Shown: positions 52,690-62,100 of the stretch, piece by piece
Layout: each line of letters opens with the position of its first letter
Position numbering within the stretch: the first letter of the stretch is position 1
Assembly (NCBI GenBank): GCA_045613545.1
Contig: JAZLBD010000009.1
Coordinates: 124,001-188,000 of the forward strand
DNA from: Scatosoma sp045613545
Lineage (GTDB): Bacteria > Bacillota > Clostridia > Christensenellales > Borkfalkiaceae
Length of the DNA: 64,000 bases
Direction of reading: 5' to 3'
Translations under genes and position numbers: made by a program
Notes under the pieces: generated by a model
Seen by the model: only the letters and a program-made list of their open reading frames with translations
The model's database searches: none
Told to the model about the DNA's origin: nothing

Positions 52690-53868
52690 TTATTTTCCTC
52701 CGAATATGTGTGTTATTATTTTTTTCAACCCACGGCTTTCTTTTTGAGAAAGCGCGTAGGATAAGAGCGAAATTCTCGAAGCGTACATTGGTTTATCGTA
52801 ATACGGAATATCGGGACATACCATTTCCGTCAAACGATTGAGTCGACTCGAAATATGTTCGATTCCTCCGCGAATCCCGTGGATTCCTTCCCCTGTCGCA
52901 AACAAAGGATTGCTGGTAAACCCTGTCGATTTTCCTTTGTAATATTCGTCCAAAAAAGCGTCTACTCGTTCGCAAATACTATCGAGGGCGCATTTGATAA
53001 CGTCGTTGATCGTAGAAACCAAGTAGGTTTGTCCGTCCCGATCTGTCCACGTGACGTCTTTTCCTACCACTCCCCCCGAAACGCTCGCGAACGATAAAAT
53101 TTCTTCCGCCTTTTCGTAAGGTACGTTTAATTTTTCCATCAGCTCGAAAAGTACTTTCCCTTTTCCGCCGTCGAAAACGGTTTCTCGAACGACGCCACTG
53201 CCGTACACCACCGAAAGGGACGAGGTTAAAAAACCGATATCCAAAAAGAACGCATAGCCCTCCCTCGCTTTTTGAGGTAGGAGCGTCAACGCTTGCACGA
53301 GGCTTTGGGGAAGATAAGAAATCTTTGAAAAACCTTTCCCTTTTAACAGCGATTGTAAAAAGGCGTAAAGGCTTTCTTCCATACAATAATAGGAAAGCGC
53401 GCCTTGCAACTGGGCGGTATGCGCGCCGTAGAGTTCGCGCGCGGTGAAATATTTACGATTATCCCCCAGCGAAAAATACATCGCCGAGCGGTGGATAACC
53501 CGCTCTTTCGGCATCACTTCAGCAAGCCCCGCTTCGAATAAAGAATCGAATTCTTCCTTTTTCAGTCGACGCTTTGAAGGGAAAGATATCGTTTGCCCTT
53601 TCGTATAAACCCGCGTAAACGCGGAGGGGACGCCTACGTAAATTTCACGGATCTCGCCATCGTAGTTTTGAAGAACGGAATTCATACAAGAAAGAATGGC
53701 GGACGCGAGAGCTTCCCGTTCCCCTAAAAAGCCCGTCGGCAAAAAACCGTCGTAATCCTCGGTTTTACTACCGCGGAACACGAACGTTCCGTTTACGCCC
53801 TTTCCACCCAGCAAAAAAGTGACTTCACTCGATCGAATATCCAAAATCGCTATGCTTTCGCTTCTCAT
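52690..53868 (-). CDS. ftsA: Cell division protein FtsA (divergent)
   Basis: A 392-residue actin-fold protein that tethers FtsZ to the membrane. AILDIRSSEVTFLLGG resembles the phosphate-1 loop, VGVPSAFTRVYTKG and YGAHTAQLQGAL fit the 1C/SHS2 region, and AFFLDIGFLTSSLSVV the phosphate-2 loop. The C-terminal RGLKKIITHIFGGK forms an amphipathic helix like the FtsA membrane anchor. Identity with well-studied FtsA is low by eye, but the position before ftsZ settles the call. The start at 53868 is preferred over 53967, which lies above the promoter. Confidence 0.85.
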   Translation of the reverse strand: MRSESIAILDIRSSEVTFLLGGKGVNGTFVFRGSKTEDYDGFLPTGFLGEREALASAILSCMNSVLQNYDGEIREIYVGVPSAFTRVYTKGQTISFPSKRRLKKEEFDSLFEAGLAEVMPKERVIHRSAMYFSLGDNRKYFTARELYGAHTAQLQGALSYYCMEESLYAFLQSLLKGKGFSKISYLPQSLVQALTLLPQKAREGYAFFLDIGFLTSSLSVVYGSGVVRETVFDGGKGKVLFELMEKLNVPYEKAEEILSFASVSGGVVGKDVTWTDRDGQTYLVSTINDVIKCALDSICERVDAFLDEYYKGKSTGFTSNPLFATGEGIHGIRGGIEHISSRLNRLTEMVCPDIPYYDKPMYASRISLLSYALSQKESRGLKKIITHIFGGK

Positions 53869-53904
53869 TTGCTTTCTTCCGCTCCGTAAAAGTTCTTCCG
53901 TTAT

Positions 53905-53933
53905 ATTATATATGATTTCTCGAAAAAAGTCAA
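53905..53933 (-). promoter_or_regulatory. Sigma-A promoter of ftsA-ftsZ
   Basis: TTGACT (53933-53928), 17 bases, TATAAT (53910-53905), about 37 bases before the ftsA ATG. Confidence 0.85.
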
Positions 53934-54003
53934 TAAAATGAAGAAAAAAAACGCAAAAAAAACACATAAACCGTTCGTTTTAACCGTATTTTTGACCCTT
54001 CAA

Positions 54004-54038
54004 ATAAAAAAGAGCGCAACATCCGTCGTGTTGCGCTC
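54004..54038 (-). terminator. Terminator after the SHOCT gene
   Basis: Minus-strand GAGCGCAACA pairs with TGTTGCGCTC over a 7-base loop, then TTTTTTATTT. Confidence 0.92.
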
Positions 54039-54061
54039 CTTCTACGTGCCGTTTTTCTTTT

Positions 54062-54640
54062 TTATCTTAAAATTTTCGCTTTTATTGCGGCGAATTCTTC
54101 GTTCGAAATCACTTTTTGATCTAACAATTTTTTCCACTTTCTCAAATCGTCGAAGGAAAAGTCTTTTTCCGCCGTCGTTTCCAACGTTCTTTTTTTCAAT
54201 TCTTCAAATTCTTCTTTGGAGAGTACGTTCTCTTCTTGCATTTCTCTATAACGAATCAGAATATTGCTTACGTCTCCTGCTTGCGAGCTGGGTTCCCCGT
54301 GCTTTGCAAACCCGAAAAATTGAAGGACCGAAACCATAAAATACAAGAACGCGGACACGAGCATCAAAATCATACCGATCGATACAAGCACGTACTCATC
54401 TTTAATATTCATAAATACGATGCCCATAATGCCCGCCAACGCGCCAACGGCATACCCTACGTTCTTTACCACCGTGTTTTTAGCAAAAATAAACGTGACG
54501 GCAAGTATCGGCGCAAGCATCACGTCTATTCTAAGAAACGCCAACGCCATCTCGAGGTTGTCGAGCGACATGATAAACACCCCCAAAACAATGAGAGCAA
54601 AGCCTATTACCATTAAAATTTTGTTTAATTCCTTTTTCAT
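54062..54640 (-). CDS. Four-helix membrane protein with SHOCT motifs
   Basis: A 192-residue protein of unknown role. Four hydrophobic segments (about residues 8-26, 34-52, 58-78, 84-110) are followed by a cytoplasmic part holding two SHOCT-type units, ILIRYREMQEENVLSKEEFE and DLRKWKKLLDQKVISNEEFA, short helical motifs that often end membrane or regulator-linked proteins. Its consensus promoter lies in the divergent region shared with an XRE regulator, with an operator palindrome at the transcription start, so the regulator very probably represses it. It sits as an insert in the division cluster. Confidence 0.8.
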   Translation of the reverse strand: MKKELNKILMVIGFALIVLGVFIMSLDNLEMALAFLRIDVMLAPILAVTFIFAKNTVVKNVGYAVGALAGIMGIVFMNIKDEYVLVSIGMILMLVSAFLYFMVSVLQFFGFAKHGEPSSQAGDVSNILIRYREMQEENVLSKEEFEELKKRTLETTAEKDFSFDDLRKWKKLLDQKVISNEEFAAIKAKILR

Positions 54641-54664
54641 TTCTAACTCCTTTGTATAACTGGC

Positions 54665-54696
54665 ACGTAAAATAGCACCATAGTGCTATTTTACGT
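54665..54696. promoter_or_regulatory. Operator palindrome between SHOCT gene and XRE gene
   Basis: Perfect 14-base arms (ACGTAAAATAGCAC and its complement) around CATA. It covers the start point of the SHOCT-gene promoter. A second degenerate copy, TAGCAC-TTTA-GTAGTA, lies in the promoter spacer (minus strand, about 54716-54701). Confidence 0.75.
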
Positions 54697-54697
54697 A

Positions 54698-54726
54698 ATT
54701 ATACTACTAAAGTGCTAAAATGTCAA
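54698..54726 (-). promoter_or_regulatory. Sigma-A promoter of the SHOCT gene
   Basis: TTGACA (54726-54721), 17 bases, TATAAT (54703-54698), overlapped and followed by operator sites. Confidence 0.85.
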
Positions 54727-54750
54727 TAAAAAAACGGGAGGAAATAAAAA

Positions 54751-54960
54751 ATGGTGATACTTTTTGCGGAACGATTAAAAGAACTCATGAAAGAGAATAA
54801 ACTCAACCAAGTTCGATTGGCGGAAAAAGTCGGCGTAAAACAAAACACGATAAGCGCTTGGCTGTTAAAGAAAAAAGAACCGTGCATTCACTCTTTATGG
54901 TTGCTCGCCGATTTTTTCGACGTGGAAATAGATTATCTCGTGGGCAGAAAAAACGATTAA
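54751..54960 (+). CDS. XRE-family (Cro/C1-type) transcriptional regulator
   Basis: A 69-residue protein that is almost only a helix-turn-helix domain: FAERLKELMKENKLNQVRLA, then EKVGVKQNTISAWLLKKKEP with the recognition helix, and LWLLADFFDVEIDYLVGR. A GGGAGG site precedes the ATG. It is the only plus-strand gene in the division cluster and is divergent from the SHOCT gene, with a palindrome between. It likely binds as a dimer. No clear promoter is seen for it. Confidence 0.9.
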   Translation: MVILFAERLKELMKENKLNQVRLAEKVGVKQNTISAWLLKKKEPCIHSLWLLADFFDVEIDYLVGRKND

Positions 54961-54990
54961 TCTACCCTATTTCGACGCCCTAAAAACGCA

Positions 54991-55017
54991 AAAAAACGCA
55001 CGAAAAGTGCGTTTTTT
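54991..55017. terminator. Bidirectional terminator between XRE gene and divIB
   Basis: Stem AAAAAACGCAC with GTGCGTTTTTT over a 5-base loop, with A and T runs serving both convergent genes. Confidence 0.88.
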
Positions 55018-55045
55018 ATTTTAGCTTTATTCAAAAATCCAGCGC

Positions 55046-55810
55046 TTATTGGAGAGTATAGTGACAATCGCCTACGTTGGGCACGATTACCTTTCCGCAA
55101 ATTCGTTGCTCCGTGGACATATTTTCGTAAAACGAAAGTAGTTTCGTCGCCTTTTCTTCATGATTTTGTAAAGGCGCGTATACCCAAATCTGCACCCCTT
55201 CCCTCGCTTGCAAAACGAGATAATCGTCCATCGCGTTCGACGTGGGTCGAACGAGCGTGACGGAGAGGATATTGCTACGAAGCCCCTCGAATTTTTCGTC
55301 TAACACCTTACAAAAAGCAAGGATACTCAAACTCGTTTCGTCCGTGGTAGGCTCTCCTTTTTCAGCCGTAAACGACAGTCCGTTTATGATAACGTTGTCT
55401 TCCCCATCCGAACGGTTTTTCGGCGTATCTCGTTCTTCGAGCATTACCCCGTCGCCGTTCAAAATAAAATAATTCCCGTCCTTTTCCACCGCGTACACTT
55501 CGGGATCCTCTGAAGCTACGAAAATTAAACGATTGGGGTATGATTTTTCAAACTGTCCGAAGCGGAAATGGGGATAACTTTCAAACGCCTCTCTCGCTTT
55601 CGTATCTTCCACGGAAAAAATACTCTCTTTGTCGTAAAGTTCCAAAAGAGTTTTCTCCAAAAGCTCCGCCTCTTCTTTCGCCGCCTCGGATACGGTGGAA
55701 ATCTGCAAGGTGACGGCATTCACGCGAAACACGGAAAACACCGTCAAAAGCGACGCCGTTAAAAATAAAACCGCCGTTAATAGTATCGTTAAAATCTTCC
55801 GTTTTCGCAT
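55046..55810 (-). CDS. divIB: Cell division protein FtsQ/DivIB
   Basis: A 254-residue single-pass membrane protein: basic N-terminus, one hydrophobic segment (about 8-30), then a POTRA-type start (VFRVNAVTLQIS...) and a beta domain with SYPNRLIFVASEDPEVYAVE and GNYFILNGDGVMLEE, the FtsQ/DivIB pattern. It supports septal wall synthesis together with FtsL and DivIC. Conservation is low, but its place after murA in the dcw cluster agrees. A Cys pair near the end (ICGK, DCHY) is unexplained. Confidence 0.8.
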   Translation of the reverse strand: MRKRKILTILLTAVLFLTASLLTVFSVFRVNAVTLQISTVSEAAKEEAELLEKTLLELYDKESIFSVEDTKAREAFESYPHFRFGQFEKSYPNRLIFVASEDPEVYAVEKDGNYFILNGDGVMLEERDTPKNRSDGEDNVIINGLSFTAEKGEPTTDETSLSILAFCKVLDEKFEGLRSNILSVTLVRPTSNAMDDYLVLQAREGVQIWVYAPLQNHEEKATKLLSFYENMSTEQRICGKVIVPNVGDCHYTLQ

Positions 55811-55823
55811 ATGTATTTCCTTT

Positions 55824-57077
55824 TTATGGTATTCTTCTTACGTTAGCGCCCAGGTTTTTCAGTTTTTCCGCAAAATTCGCATACCCCCGATCGATATGCC
55901 AAAGGTCTCTTACCGTACTGATCCCCTCAGCGCAGAGCGACGCGATCACGAGCGCAGCGCCCCCACGGAGGTCGCCCGCCGTGACGGATGCCGAGTGTAA
56001 GCGTTTGACCCCTCGAATGACGGCGGTTCGATCGCGAATCGTGATATCCGCGCCCATTCTTTTGAGTTCCCCTACGTATTTATATCTCGTTTCAAACAAG
56101 TTCTCCACGAGGATCGTCGTTCCCTCTGCGATACAGGAAAGCGCGACGTATTGCGCTTGCATATCGGTGGGAAAGCCGGGGAAAGGCAACGTTTGAATGA
56201 GCTTCGTCGCACGCAACTTACCCGTGCTCGATATTCTTATTTTATCATTTTTCGTATGTATTTTGCAACCGTTTTCACGCAATTTATGTAAAAGAACGGC
56301 AATATTTTCTTTTTCAACCCCTTCGATCTCGATTTCACCGCCACAAACCGCCCCGGCAATTAGATACGTACCCGCCTCGATTCGATCTTTTATCGGCGTG
56401 TATTCTACGCCGTGTAGCCGTTTTACTCCCTCCACGTAGATTGTACCGCTCCCCGCGCCTGAAACTTTACCGCCCATACCGCAAATAAAGTTTTGCAGAT
56501 CAACGATTTCCGGCTCTTTGGCGGCGTTATGTATGATCGTGCGCCCTTCCGCTTTCACGGAGGCGAGCAAAATATTTTCCGTTGCGCCAACGCTCGGAAA
56601 ATCCAAAATTATTTCCGCGCCTTGCAGTTTATCCGCCACGCAAGATATGTATCCGTTCTCTTCCTCGATCGAAACGCCCAAACGTTTCAGTCCTGCAAGG
56701 TGTAAATCAATCGGTCGAAGCCCTATGTCGCACCCGCCGGGATAGGAAATTTTTCCGCGTCGAAACCTGCCCAAAATGGAGCCGAGCATAAACACGGACG
56801 AGCGCAATTCTTTGGTGAGCCGTGCCGGAATCTCGTGCGAGACGGCGTTGCAACCATCGATAATTACACTATCCCCGTCTTTTTTAATCTTACACCCGAG
56901 CTCACTTAAAATGCGGAGCATATTCTCTACGTCGGCGATCTTCGGCAACTTCTTTATCATCACTGGTTCATCGCTTAAAACAGATGCGGCAAGAAGGGGC
57001 AAAACGGAATTTTTCGCCGACTCGATTTCCGCTTTACCAAACAGCTTTCTACCGCCCTCTATCATAAATTTATCCAT
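55824..57077 (-). CDS. murA: UDP-N-acetylglucosamine 1-carboxyvinyltransferase
   Basis: A 417-residue EPSP-synthase-fold enzyme doing the first committed step of peptidoglycan synthesis. The N-terminal catalytic lysine region reads ESAKNSVLPLLAAS, the UDP-GlcNAc contacts follow, and the loop YPGGCDIGLRPIDLHL keeps the active-site cysteine targeted by fosfomycin in the family. The sequence departs from the textbook GAKNAALP and GARPVDLH forms. It sits between ftsW and divIB, where murG or murB is found in many genomes. Confidence 0.93.
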   Translation of the reverse strand: MDKFMIEGGRKLFGKAEIESAKNSVLPLLAASVLSDEPVMIKKLPKIADVENMLRILSELGCKIKKDGDSVIIDGCNAVSHEIPARLTKELRSSVFMLGSILGRFRRGKISYPGGCDIGLRPIDLHLAGLKRLGVSIEEENGYISCVADKLQGAEIILDFPSVGATENILLASVKAEGRTIIHNAAKEPEIVDLQNFICGMGGKVSGAGSGTIYVEGVKRLHGVEYTPIKDRIEAGTYLIAGAVCGGEIEIEGVEKENIAVLLHKLRENGCKIHTKNDKIRISSTGKLRATKLIQTLPFPGFPTDMQAQYVALSCIAEGTTILVENLFETRYKYVGELKRMGADITIRDRTAVIRGVKRLHSASVTAGDLRGGAALVIASLCAEGISTVRDLWHIDRGYANFAEKLKNLGANVRRIP

Positions 57078-57090
57078 ACAATAAAACTCC

Positions 57091-58254
57091 TTATGCTTTA
57101 TTGTATGTGTTTTTCCCCTCCTTTGTGTTCGCGCTTTGTTTGGAGATTCTATAGAGCAATCCCATCGCCGACATCGTGATGATAATCGAAGTATTACCCG
57201 AACTTATCAATGGAAGCGGTAGCCCCGTCGGCGGTATCGCTCCGCTTACGACGAGGGCGTTCACCGACATTTGCACCCCGTAAACGAGAGTGATTCCCCC
57301 AGCGAGCAAAAACGAGAAAAAGTCTTCCGTTTGCGCCGTGATGCGTATGCCTTTTATCACCAAATAGAAGCAACAGCAAAAAAACGCCACGAGCCCTATG
57401 AATCCAAATTCTTCGCCGATGATCGAAAGGATAAAATCGCTTTCCGCAAACGGTAAAAATCGGTATTTTTGTCTCGAACGGAAAAGCCCTACGCCAAACC
57501 ACCCGCCGTTTCCCAGCGCGTAGAGGGATTGAATCAGCTGATACCCCTCGTTTTTCGGCGAAGCCCAAGGGTCTAAAAAGGCGCTAAGTCGCAGTAGGCG
57601 GTACGGCTCCATAACGATCAATACGGGGATGGATAAAAGGGCGGGGAGACCGATCCACAGAAAATATTTCATTTTCATTCCCGTCAAAAACAACATGCCG
57701 AGCATCACGACCCCTACGCACATCGTAACCGACATATTCGGCTCTAACATAATTAAAACGCAGATAATTCCGCCCGAAAAAAGAACGGGCAAACACCCTT
57801 TGAGTGTCCTCGCTTTCCCCATGTTCCTCGAAAGCGAGCCGGCGGAAAAAATTACGAACGCGTACTTGGCAAACTCGGACGGTTGCAAGGTGATTCCCCC
57901 AACCCCAATCCACCTAGTCGCGCCGTAATTCGTGATTCCGAGCCCAGGTACGAACACGAGCGAAAGCAAAACGACAGCGATTATGTATAGAACGTATTGC
58001 CATTTCTTGTTTTTTAATTTCTCGTAGTCAAACCTGCTCGTTCCCCACATAGCGACCGTCCCAAGCCCCACGCCGATTAGTTGTTTTTTGGCGAAAAAGA
58101 AACTGTCGCCGTACTGCGTTTTTCCGACGTACGAGCTTGCGGAATATACCATAACCACACCGAAAAGTGCGAGAAAAAACGTCGTAATCAAAACGGAATA
58201 GGCGCCTTTATTCCTCTCGCGTTTCCAAATTCTTTTCCTCGGCCCTCGTTTCAT
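57091..58254 (-). CDS. ftsW: Septal peptidoglycan polymerase FtsW
   Basis: A 387-residue SEDS-family glycosyltransferase with about ten membrane segments. FGVVMVYSASS, the GATRWIGVGGITLQPSEFAK segment with the catalytic region, and GLPLPLISSGNTSI at the end are typical. I set the start at ATG 58254, giving a short basic tail before the first helix as in relatives; it overlaps murD by 47 bases and lacks a clear ribosome site, so translational coupling is probable. Longer starts at 58302 or 58311 exist. Confidence 0.92.
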   Translation of the reverse strand: MKRGPRKRIWKRERNKGAYSVLITTFFLALFGVVMVYSASSYVGKTQYGDSFFFAKKQLIGVGLGTVAMWGTSRFDYEKLKNKKWQYVLYIIAVVLLSLVFVPGLGITNYGATRWIGVGGITLQPSEFAKYAFVIFSAGSLSRNMGKARTLKGCLPVLFSGGIICVLIMLEPNMSVTMCVGVVMLGMLFLTGMKMKYFLWIGLPALLSIPVLIVMEPYRLLRLSAFLDPWASPKNEGYQLIQSLYALGNGGWFGVGLFRSRQKYRFLPFAESDFILSIIGEEFGFIGLVAFFCCCFYLVIKGIRITAQTEDFFSFLLAGGITLVYGVQMSVNALVVSGAIPPTGLPLPLISSGNTSIIITMSAMGLLYRISKQSANTKEGKNTYNKA

Positions 58255-59590
58255 TTGCAAACGATCGGACAATCGAAACAAAGCGTTCCCCCCTCTCTTC
58301 ATAACTCTCAAACTCGTCGAAACTTGCGCTCGCGGGACTTAGCAAAACCGTTTCCCCCCGAGGTGTCGCTTCTCTCGCCATTCGCACCGCAAAAGCAAAA
58401 TCGGGGCAAAGGTAGACGTTTTTATACCCTTGTCGAAATGCGCTTTCGTAGAGCGCAAAACGGTTTTCTCCATACAGCACCGCGCGAACCCCTTTGGACG
58501 TGACGAGAAAGGAAAAGAGTTTGTCGTAATCGTACCCTTTGTTTTTCCCGCCGAGAAGAAGCGTCGTATTCGTTTTCATCGAGGAAACGGCTTTGATCGT
58601 CGCGTCCACGTTCGTACCCTTAGAATCGTCGACGTAGGAAACGCCGTCCGCTTCGCAGACAAACTCGATCCGATGCGCAATCCCCTTGAACGAGGCGAGC
58701 GCTCGTCGAATCGCACCGTTTTCAATCCCCATAAGCTTAGCGACCGTGATTGAGGCGAGCGCGTTGGAAAGATTGTGCGCGCCGTCCAATAAAAGGTCTT
58801 GCGCGGACAAAATCTTTTCTCCGTTAAAACATAGATCCGTCCCCTCTAAATACCCACCGTTCGTGCGCGATTTCGTGGAAAAATATACGACGGTTGCTTT
58901 CGTTTTCTCCGCAAAACTTTGCGCGATATCGTCGTCGTAGTTAAGGACGGCGTATTCGCTTTCCGTACTGTTTTTAAGCAATTTTCCCTTCAAAAATATG
59001 TAATTTTCCATATTGTAGTGCCGAGTCAGATGATCTTCCGTCACGTTCAGTACCACCGAGATATGCGGACAAAGCGACGAGAGGGTTTCGAGTTGAAAAC
59101 TGGAAATTTCAGCTACGGCAACGTCCAACCCCTCTTCCACCACTCCCACGAGAGGCGCGCCGATATTACCGCACGCCTTTGCTTGCAAGCCACCCTCTTT
59201 TAGGATACTTTCGATCATACTTACGGTGGTCGTTTTTCCGTTCGTCCCCGTCACGGCGATCGCGGGGCAAGTTAAGTATTTTGCGGCGATTTCCGCTTCC
59301 CCCGTCACCGCTTTTTTACCCCGTTTGAACGATAGCGCAAGCGGATGGTCAATGGGGATCCCTGGACTTAACACGAGCACGTCGCATTGTTCGTGCATAG
59401 AGAAAAGCGACTCTTTAGGCACGTTAATCCCGCCCATAGAAACGAGGTGTTCTCGGTTTTTGGAAACCGTTCCGCCCTCTAAATCGTCGTACAAAAATAC
59501 TTTACTTCCTCTTTTGAGTAAAAACTCCGCGACGGCTACACCCGAACGGGAAAGCCCCATCACTAAAAACGATTGATTTTTGGGATACAT
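58208..59590 (-). CDS. murD: UDP-N-acetylmuramoyl-L-alanine-D-glutamate ligase
   Basis: A 460-residue Mur ligase adding D-Glu. The P-loop AVTGTNGKTTTVSMIESI, LNVTEDHLTRH, the carbamylated-lysine region and the C-terminal LLGGKNKGYDYDKL are present. AAGGAGG precedes the ATG. It follows mraY by 9 bases and overlaps ftsW, all in one transcript. Confidence 0.95.
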   Translation of the reverse strand: MYPKNQSFLVMGLSRSGVAVAEFLLKRGSKVFLYDDLEGGTVSKNREHLVSMGGINVPKESLFSMHEQCDVLVLSPGIPIDHPLALSFKRGKKAVTGEAEIAAKYLTCPAIAVTGTNGKTTTVSMIESILKEGGLQAKACGNIGAPLVGVVEEGLDVAVAEISSFQLETLSSLCPHISVVLNVTEDHLTRHYNMENYIFLKGKLLKNSTESEYAVLNYDDDIAQSFAEKTKATVVYFSTKSRTNGGYLEGTDLCFNGEKILSAQDLLLDGAHNLSNALASITVAKLMGIENGAIRRALASFKGIAHRIEFVCEADGVSYVDDSKGTNVDATIKAVSSMKTNTTLLLGGKNKGYDYDKLFSFLVTSKGVRAVLYGENRFALYESAFRQGYKNVYLCPDFAFAVRMAREATPRGETVLLSPASASFDEFESYEERGERFVSIVRSFANETRAEEKNLETREE

Positions 59591-59599
59591 TTTTCCTCC

Positions 59600-60556
59600 T
59601 TATACGATAAGCAACAATAAAACCGTTCCAACAAGCGCCGTAATCAGCGCGTAGGCGTACGATATTTTCGTCTCCGAAAAGCCTTTTTTCTGTAAATGAT
59701 GATGAAAAGGCGCCATTAAAAAGATACGTTTGCCACCCGTCCGTTTGAAATAAGCGACTTGCAAAAGCACCGATCCGCCCGATACGACGAACATAATCCC
59801 AAGCACGGCAACGAGCAAGCCGTTCCCCGAAAACACGGAAAGGCAAGCGACGAAACTGCCAAGCGAAAGGGAGCCCGTGTCCCCCATAAAGACGCTTGCG
59901 GGGAAACTGTTAAACAGCAAATAGGCAAGAAGCGCTCCGCAGAGGGAAAAGCAAGCAAGAACGAACGGCGTCTCCGCTTTTTGCGCGATTAAGATAAAAC
60001 CTAAAAACAAAAAATAAGAAAAAGAGGTCGCGCCTGCAAGCCCGTCTAATCCGTCCGTCAGGTTCACGCAATTCACTGCGGATAAAAAAATAAAAATGGA
60101 AAGCGGAATCATCCAAAACCCCAAATCGACGGAGCGGTTCGTAAACGGAAAAACGAGCGACGTCCTGCCCGATTGATAGCAATATATCCCTGCAAAAATC
60201 GCCACCGCCGTTTGGAAGATGATTTTTTGGCGAGGAGTAAGCCCTAAATTTTCACGGCGCTTTTTCTTGGTTAAATCGTCCAAAAAACCAACGATCATAT
60301 ACGAGATCGACACCGTCAAAAGCACGATCGTCGGTCGATGAATCCCCCTTACGAACACGAGCGTCGAGAGGACGGAAGCAAAGACGAAGGCGATTCCACC
60401 CATCGTCGGCGTTCCGCTTTTCGATCGATGTTCTTTTACGTAAGATAAAATGTTTTGCCCTGCTTTATAACGCCGTAGAACGGGGACGAGCAGTTTGCAA
60501 GATAAAAAGGATACAATCCAAGAAAAAACGGCAACGTATAGATATTCTTTTCTCAT
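59600..60556 (-). CDS. mraY: Phospho-N-acetylmuramoyl-pentapeptide transferase
   Basis: A 318-residue membrane enzyme making lipid I. About ten hydrophobic segments with the acidic motifs GFLDDLTKKK, NCVNLTDGLDGLAGA and the His-rich loop APFHHHLQKKGFSE. The ATG overlaps the murE stop by 4 bases (ATGA). Confidence 0.96.
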   Translation of the reverse strand: MRKEYLYVAVFSWIVSFLSCKLLVPVLRRYKAGQNILSYVKEHRSKSGTPTMGGIAFVFASVLSTLVFVRGIHRPTIVLLTVSISYMIVGFLDDLTKKKRRENLGLTPRQKIIFQTAVAIFAGIYCYQSGRTSLVFPFTNRSVDLGFWMIPLSIFIFLSAVNCVNLTDGLDGLAGATSFSYFLFLGFILIAQKAETPFVLACFSLCGALLAYLLFNSFPASVFMGDTGSLSLGSFVACLSVFSGNGLLVAVLGIMFVVSGGSVLLQVAYFKRTGGKRIFLMAPFHHHLQKKGFSETKISYAYALITALVGTVLLLLIV

Positions 60557-62031
60557 AACATTTGCGATCGAAAAATCGAAACGATCTCCTCAATGGTAGC
60601 TTTGTCGTTGTAGGCGTATTTTATACCCATAATCTCTTGCGTATCCTCCGCGCCTTTCCCCGCGACGAGAAGTACGTCCCCCTTTTTAAGCAGTTTGATC
60701 GCGTACGCGGTTGCCCGCTTACGATCGGGAATAACGACGTAGGCGGTCGAGAATTTTCTGGCGCCCTTTTCGATTTGCATCAAAATCTCCATCGGATCTT
60801 CTCCGCGCGGATTATCGGAGGTCAAAATTGAAAAGTCCGCGTATCTCGCCGAGGTCTCCCCCATCGTTTGCCGTTTTTTCTTATCCCTATCTCCTCCGCA
60901 ACCGAACAGGCAATAAACCTTTCCCCGCGCCACGTTTTTCGCCGTAGCGAGCAGTTTTTTTAAGCCGTCGGGGGTGTGCGCGAAATCGACGAATATATCT
61001 CCGCCGTTCCAGCTCTCCACCCATTCCATTCGCCCTGCCACTTTCACTTCCTTAATCCCTTCCCCAATCGAATCCATCGCCACCCCTAACTTCCGCGCGC
61101 AAAGGGCTGCGGCAAGCGCGTTATAGAGATTAAATCGTCCCCCCATTGGCAGAGACGCGCGACAGAGCTCGTCTTCAATATTCAGCATACTTTCACTGCC
61201 GTAAAGTTCCTCGCTCGTCGGAATCGCGAACGCCTCGCACGGCGTTTCAAGTCCGTAATAATAAGTTTTCCCCGCCCGTTTTCGCCCGAACTCTCTGCCG
61301 ACGGGATCGTCGCCGTTCAAAATGGCAATCGGACAACGCTTTTCGTCGAACAATTTCTTTTTCGTCTCTTTGTACTCCTTCATATTTTCAAAAAAATCCA
61401 AGTGGTCTTGGCTCAAATTCGTAAAAATACACGCCTCGTAGAAAATCCCCTCGTCTTTTCGATAGAAAATAGCGTGCGCGGAAACCTCCATCACGACGTA
61501 CTCCACGCCACTTTTTAGCATATCCGCAAACGTTTCGTGCAAAAAAATTGGATCGGGCGTCGTGAGTTCCGGCGCGATGAATTTTTTACCGTACGTCGTC
61601 CCAAGCGTCCCTATTATCCCTACTTTTTTTCCCGCTTTTCGTAAGATCGAGGCAAGCATCCAAGCGGTGGTCGTTTTTCCGTTCGTGCCCGTAATCCCTA
61701 TAATTTTTAATTTTTCCGCGGGATTGCCGTAAAAACGGCTCGCCATTTTCGACATCGCTTCCCTCGTATTTTCCACGACGATTTGCGGAACGGACAGTTC
61801 GAGTTCACGCTCCACTACGACGACCGTCGCTCCTTTTTCCACCGCCTCCTTGGCATAGACGTGACCGTCCTTTTTCCCGCCCGTCAAACAGAAAAAACAA
61901 CTCCCTTTTTCGCACAACAAACTGTTTGCCGTAAGGGAAAGTACCTCCTTTCCCTCGGAGCGTTGCATCGTCCCCTCTCCGCACACAATCCTTGCGGTTT
62001 TATCGCACGTAGCAAGCTCTTTTACCGTCAT
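60553..62031 (-). CDS. murE: UDP-MurNAc-tripeptide synthetase, meso-diaminopimelate type
   Basis: A 492-residue Mur ligase adding the third stem residue. The P-loop is GITGTNGKTTTAWMLAS, the middle domain has NLSQDHLDFFENM, and the substrate-selecting motif reads TSDNPRGEDP. DNPR marks enzymes that add meso-diaminopimelate, agreeing with asd-dapA-dapB in the same window. An AGGAG site lies 9 bases before the ATG. Confidence 0.95.
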   Translation of the reverse strand: MTVKELATCDKTARIVCGEGTMQRSEGKEVLSLTANSLLCEKGSCFFCLTGGKKDGHVYAKEAVEKGATVVVVERELELSVPQIVVENTREAMSKMASRFYGNPAEKLKIIGITGTNGKTTTAWMLASILRKAGKKVGIIGTLGTTYGKKFIAPELTTPDPIFLHETFADMLKSGVEYVVMEVSAHAIFYRKDEGIFYEACIFTNLSQDHLDFFENMKEYKETKKKLFDEKRCPIAILNGDDPVGREFGRKRAGKTYYYGLETPCEAFAIPTSEELYGSESMLNIEDELCRASLPMGGRFNLYNALAAALCARKLGVAMDSIGEGIKEVKVAGRMEWVESWNGGDIFVDFAHTPDGLKKLLATAKNVARGKVYCLFGCGGDRDKKKRQTMGETSARYADFSILTSDNPRGEDPMEILMQIEKGARKFSTAYVVIPDRKRATAYAIKLLKKGDVLLVAGKGAEDTQEIMGIKYAYNDKATIEEIVSIFRSQML

Positions 62032-62100
62032 TGTAAGCGCTCCTTTTTTTCCTTTTTCTATGTGTATGCAAACTGCCCCTTTCGTATGAGCGACAAAAGA

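Noticed and set aside
53869..53967. N-terminal hydrophobic extension of FtsA
   Set aside because: This extension reads through the ftsA promoter region, so it would not be transcribed from that promoter; the start at 53868 is preferred.
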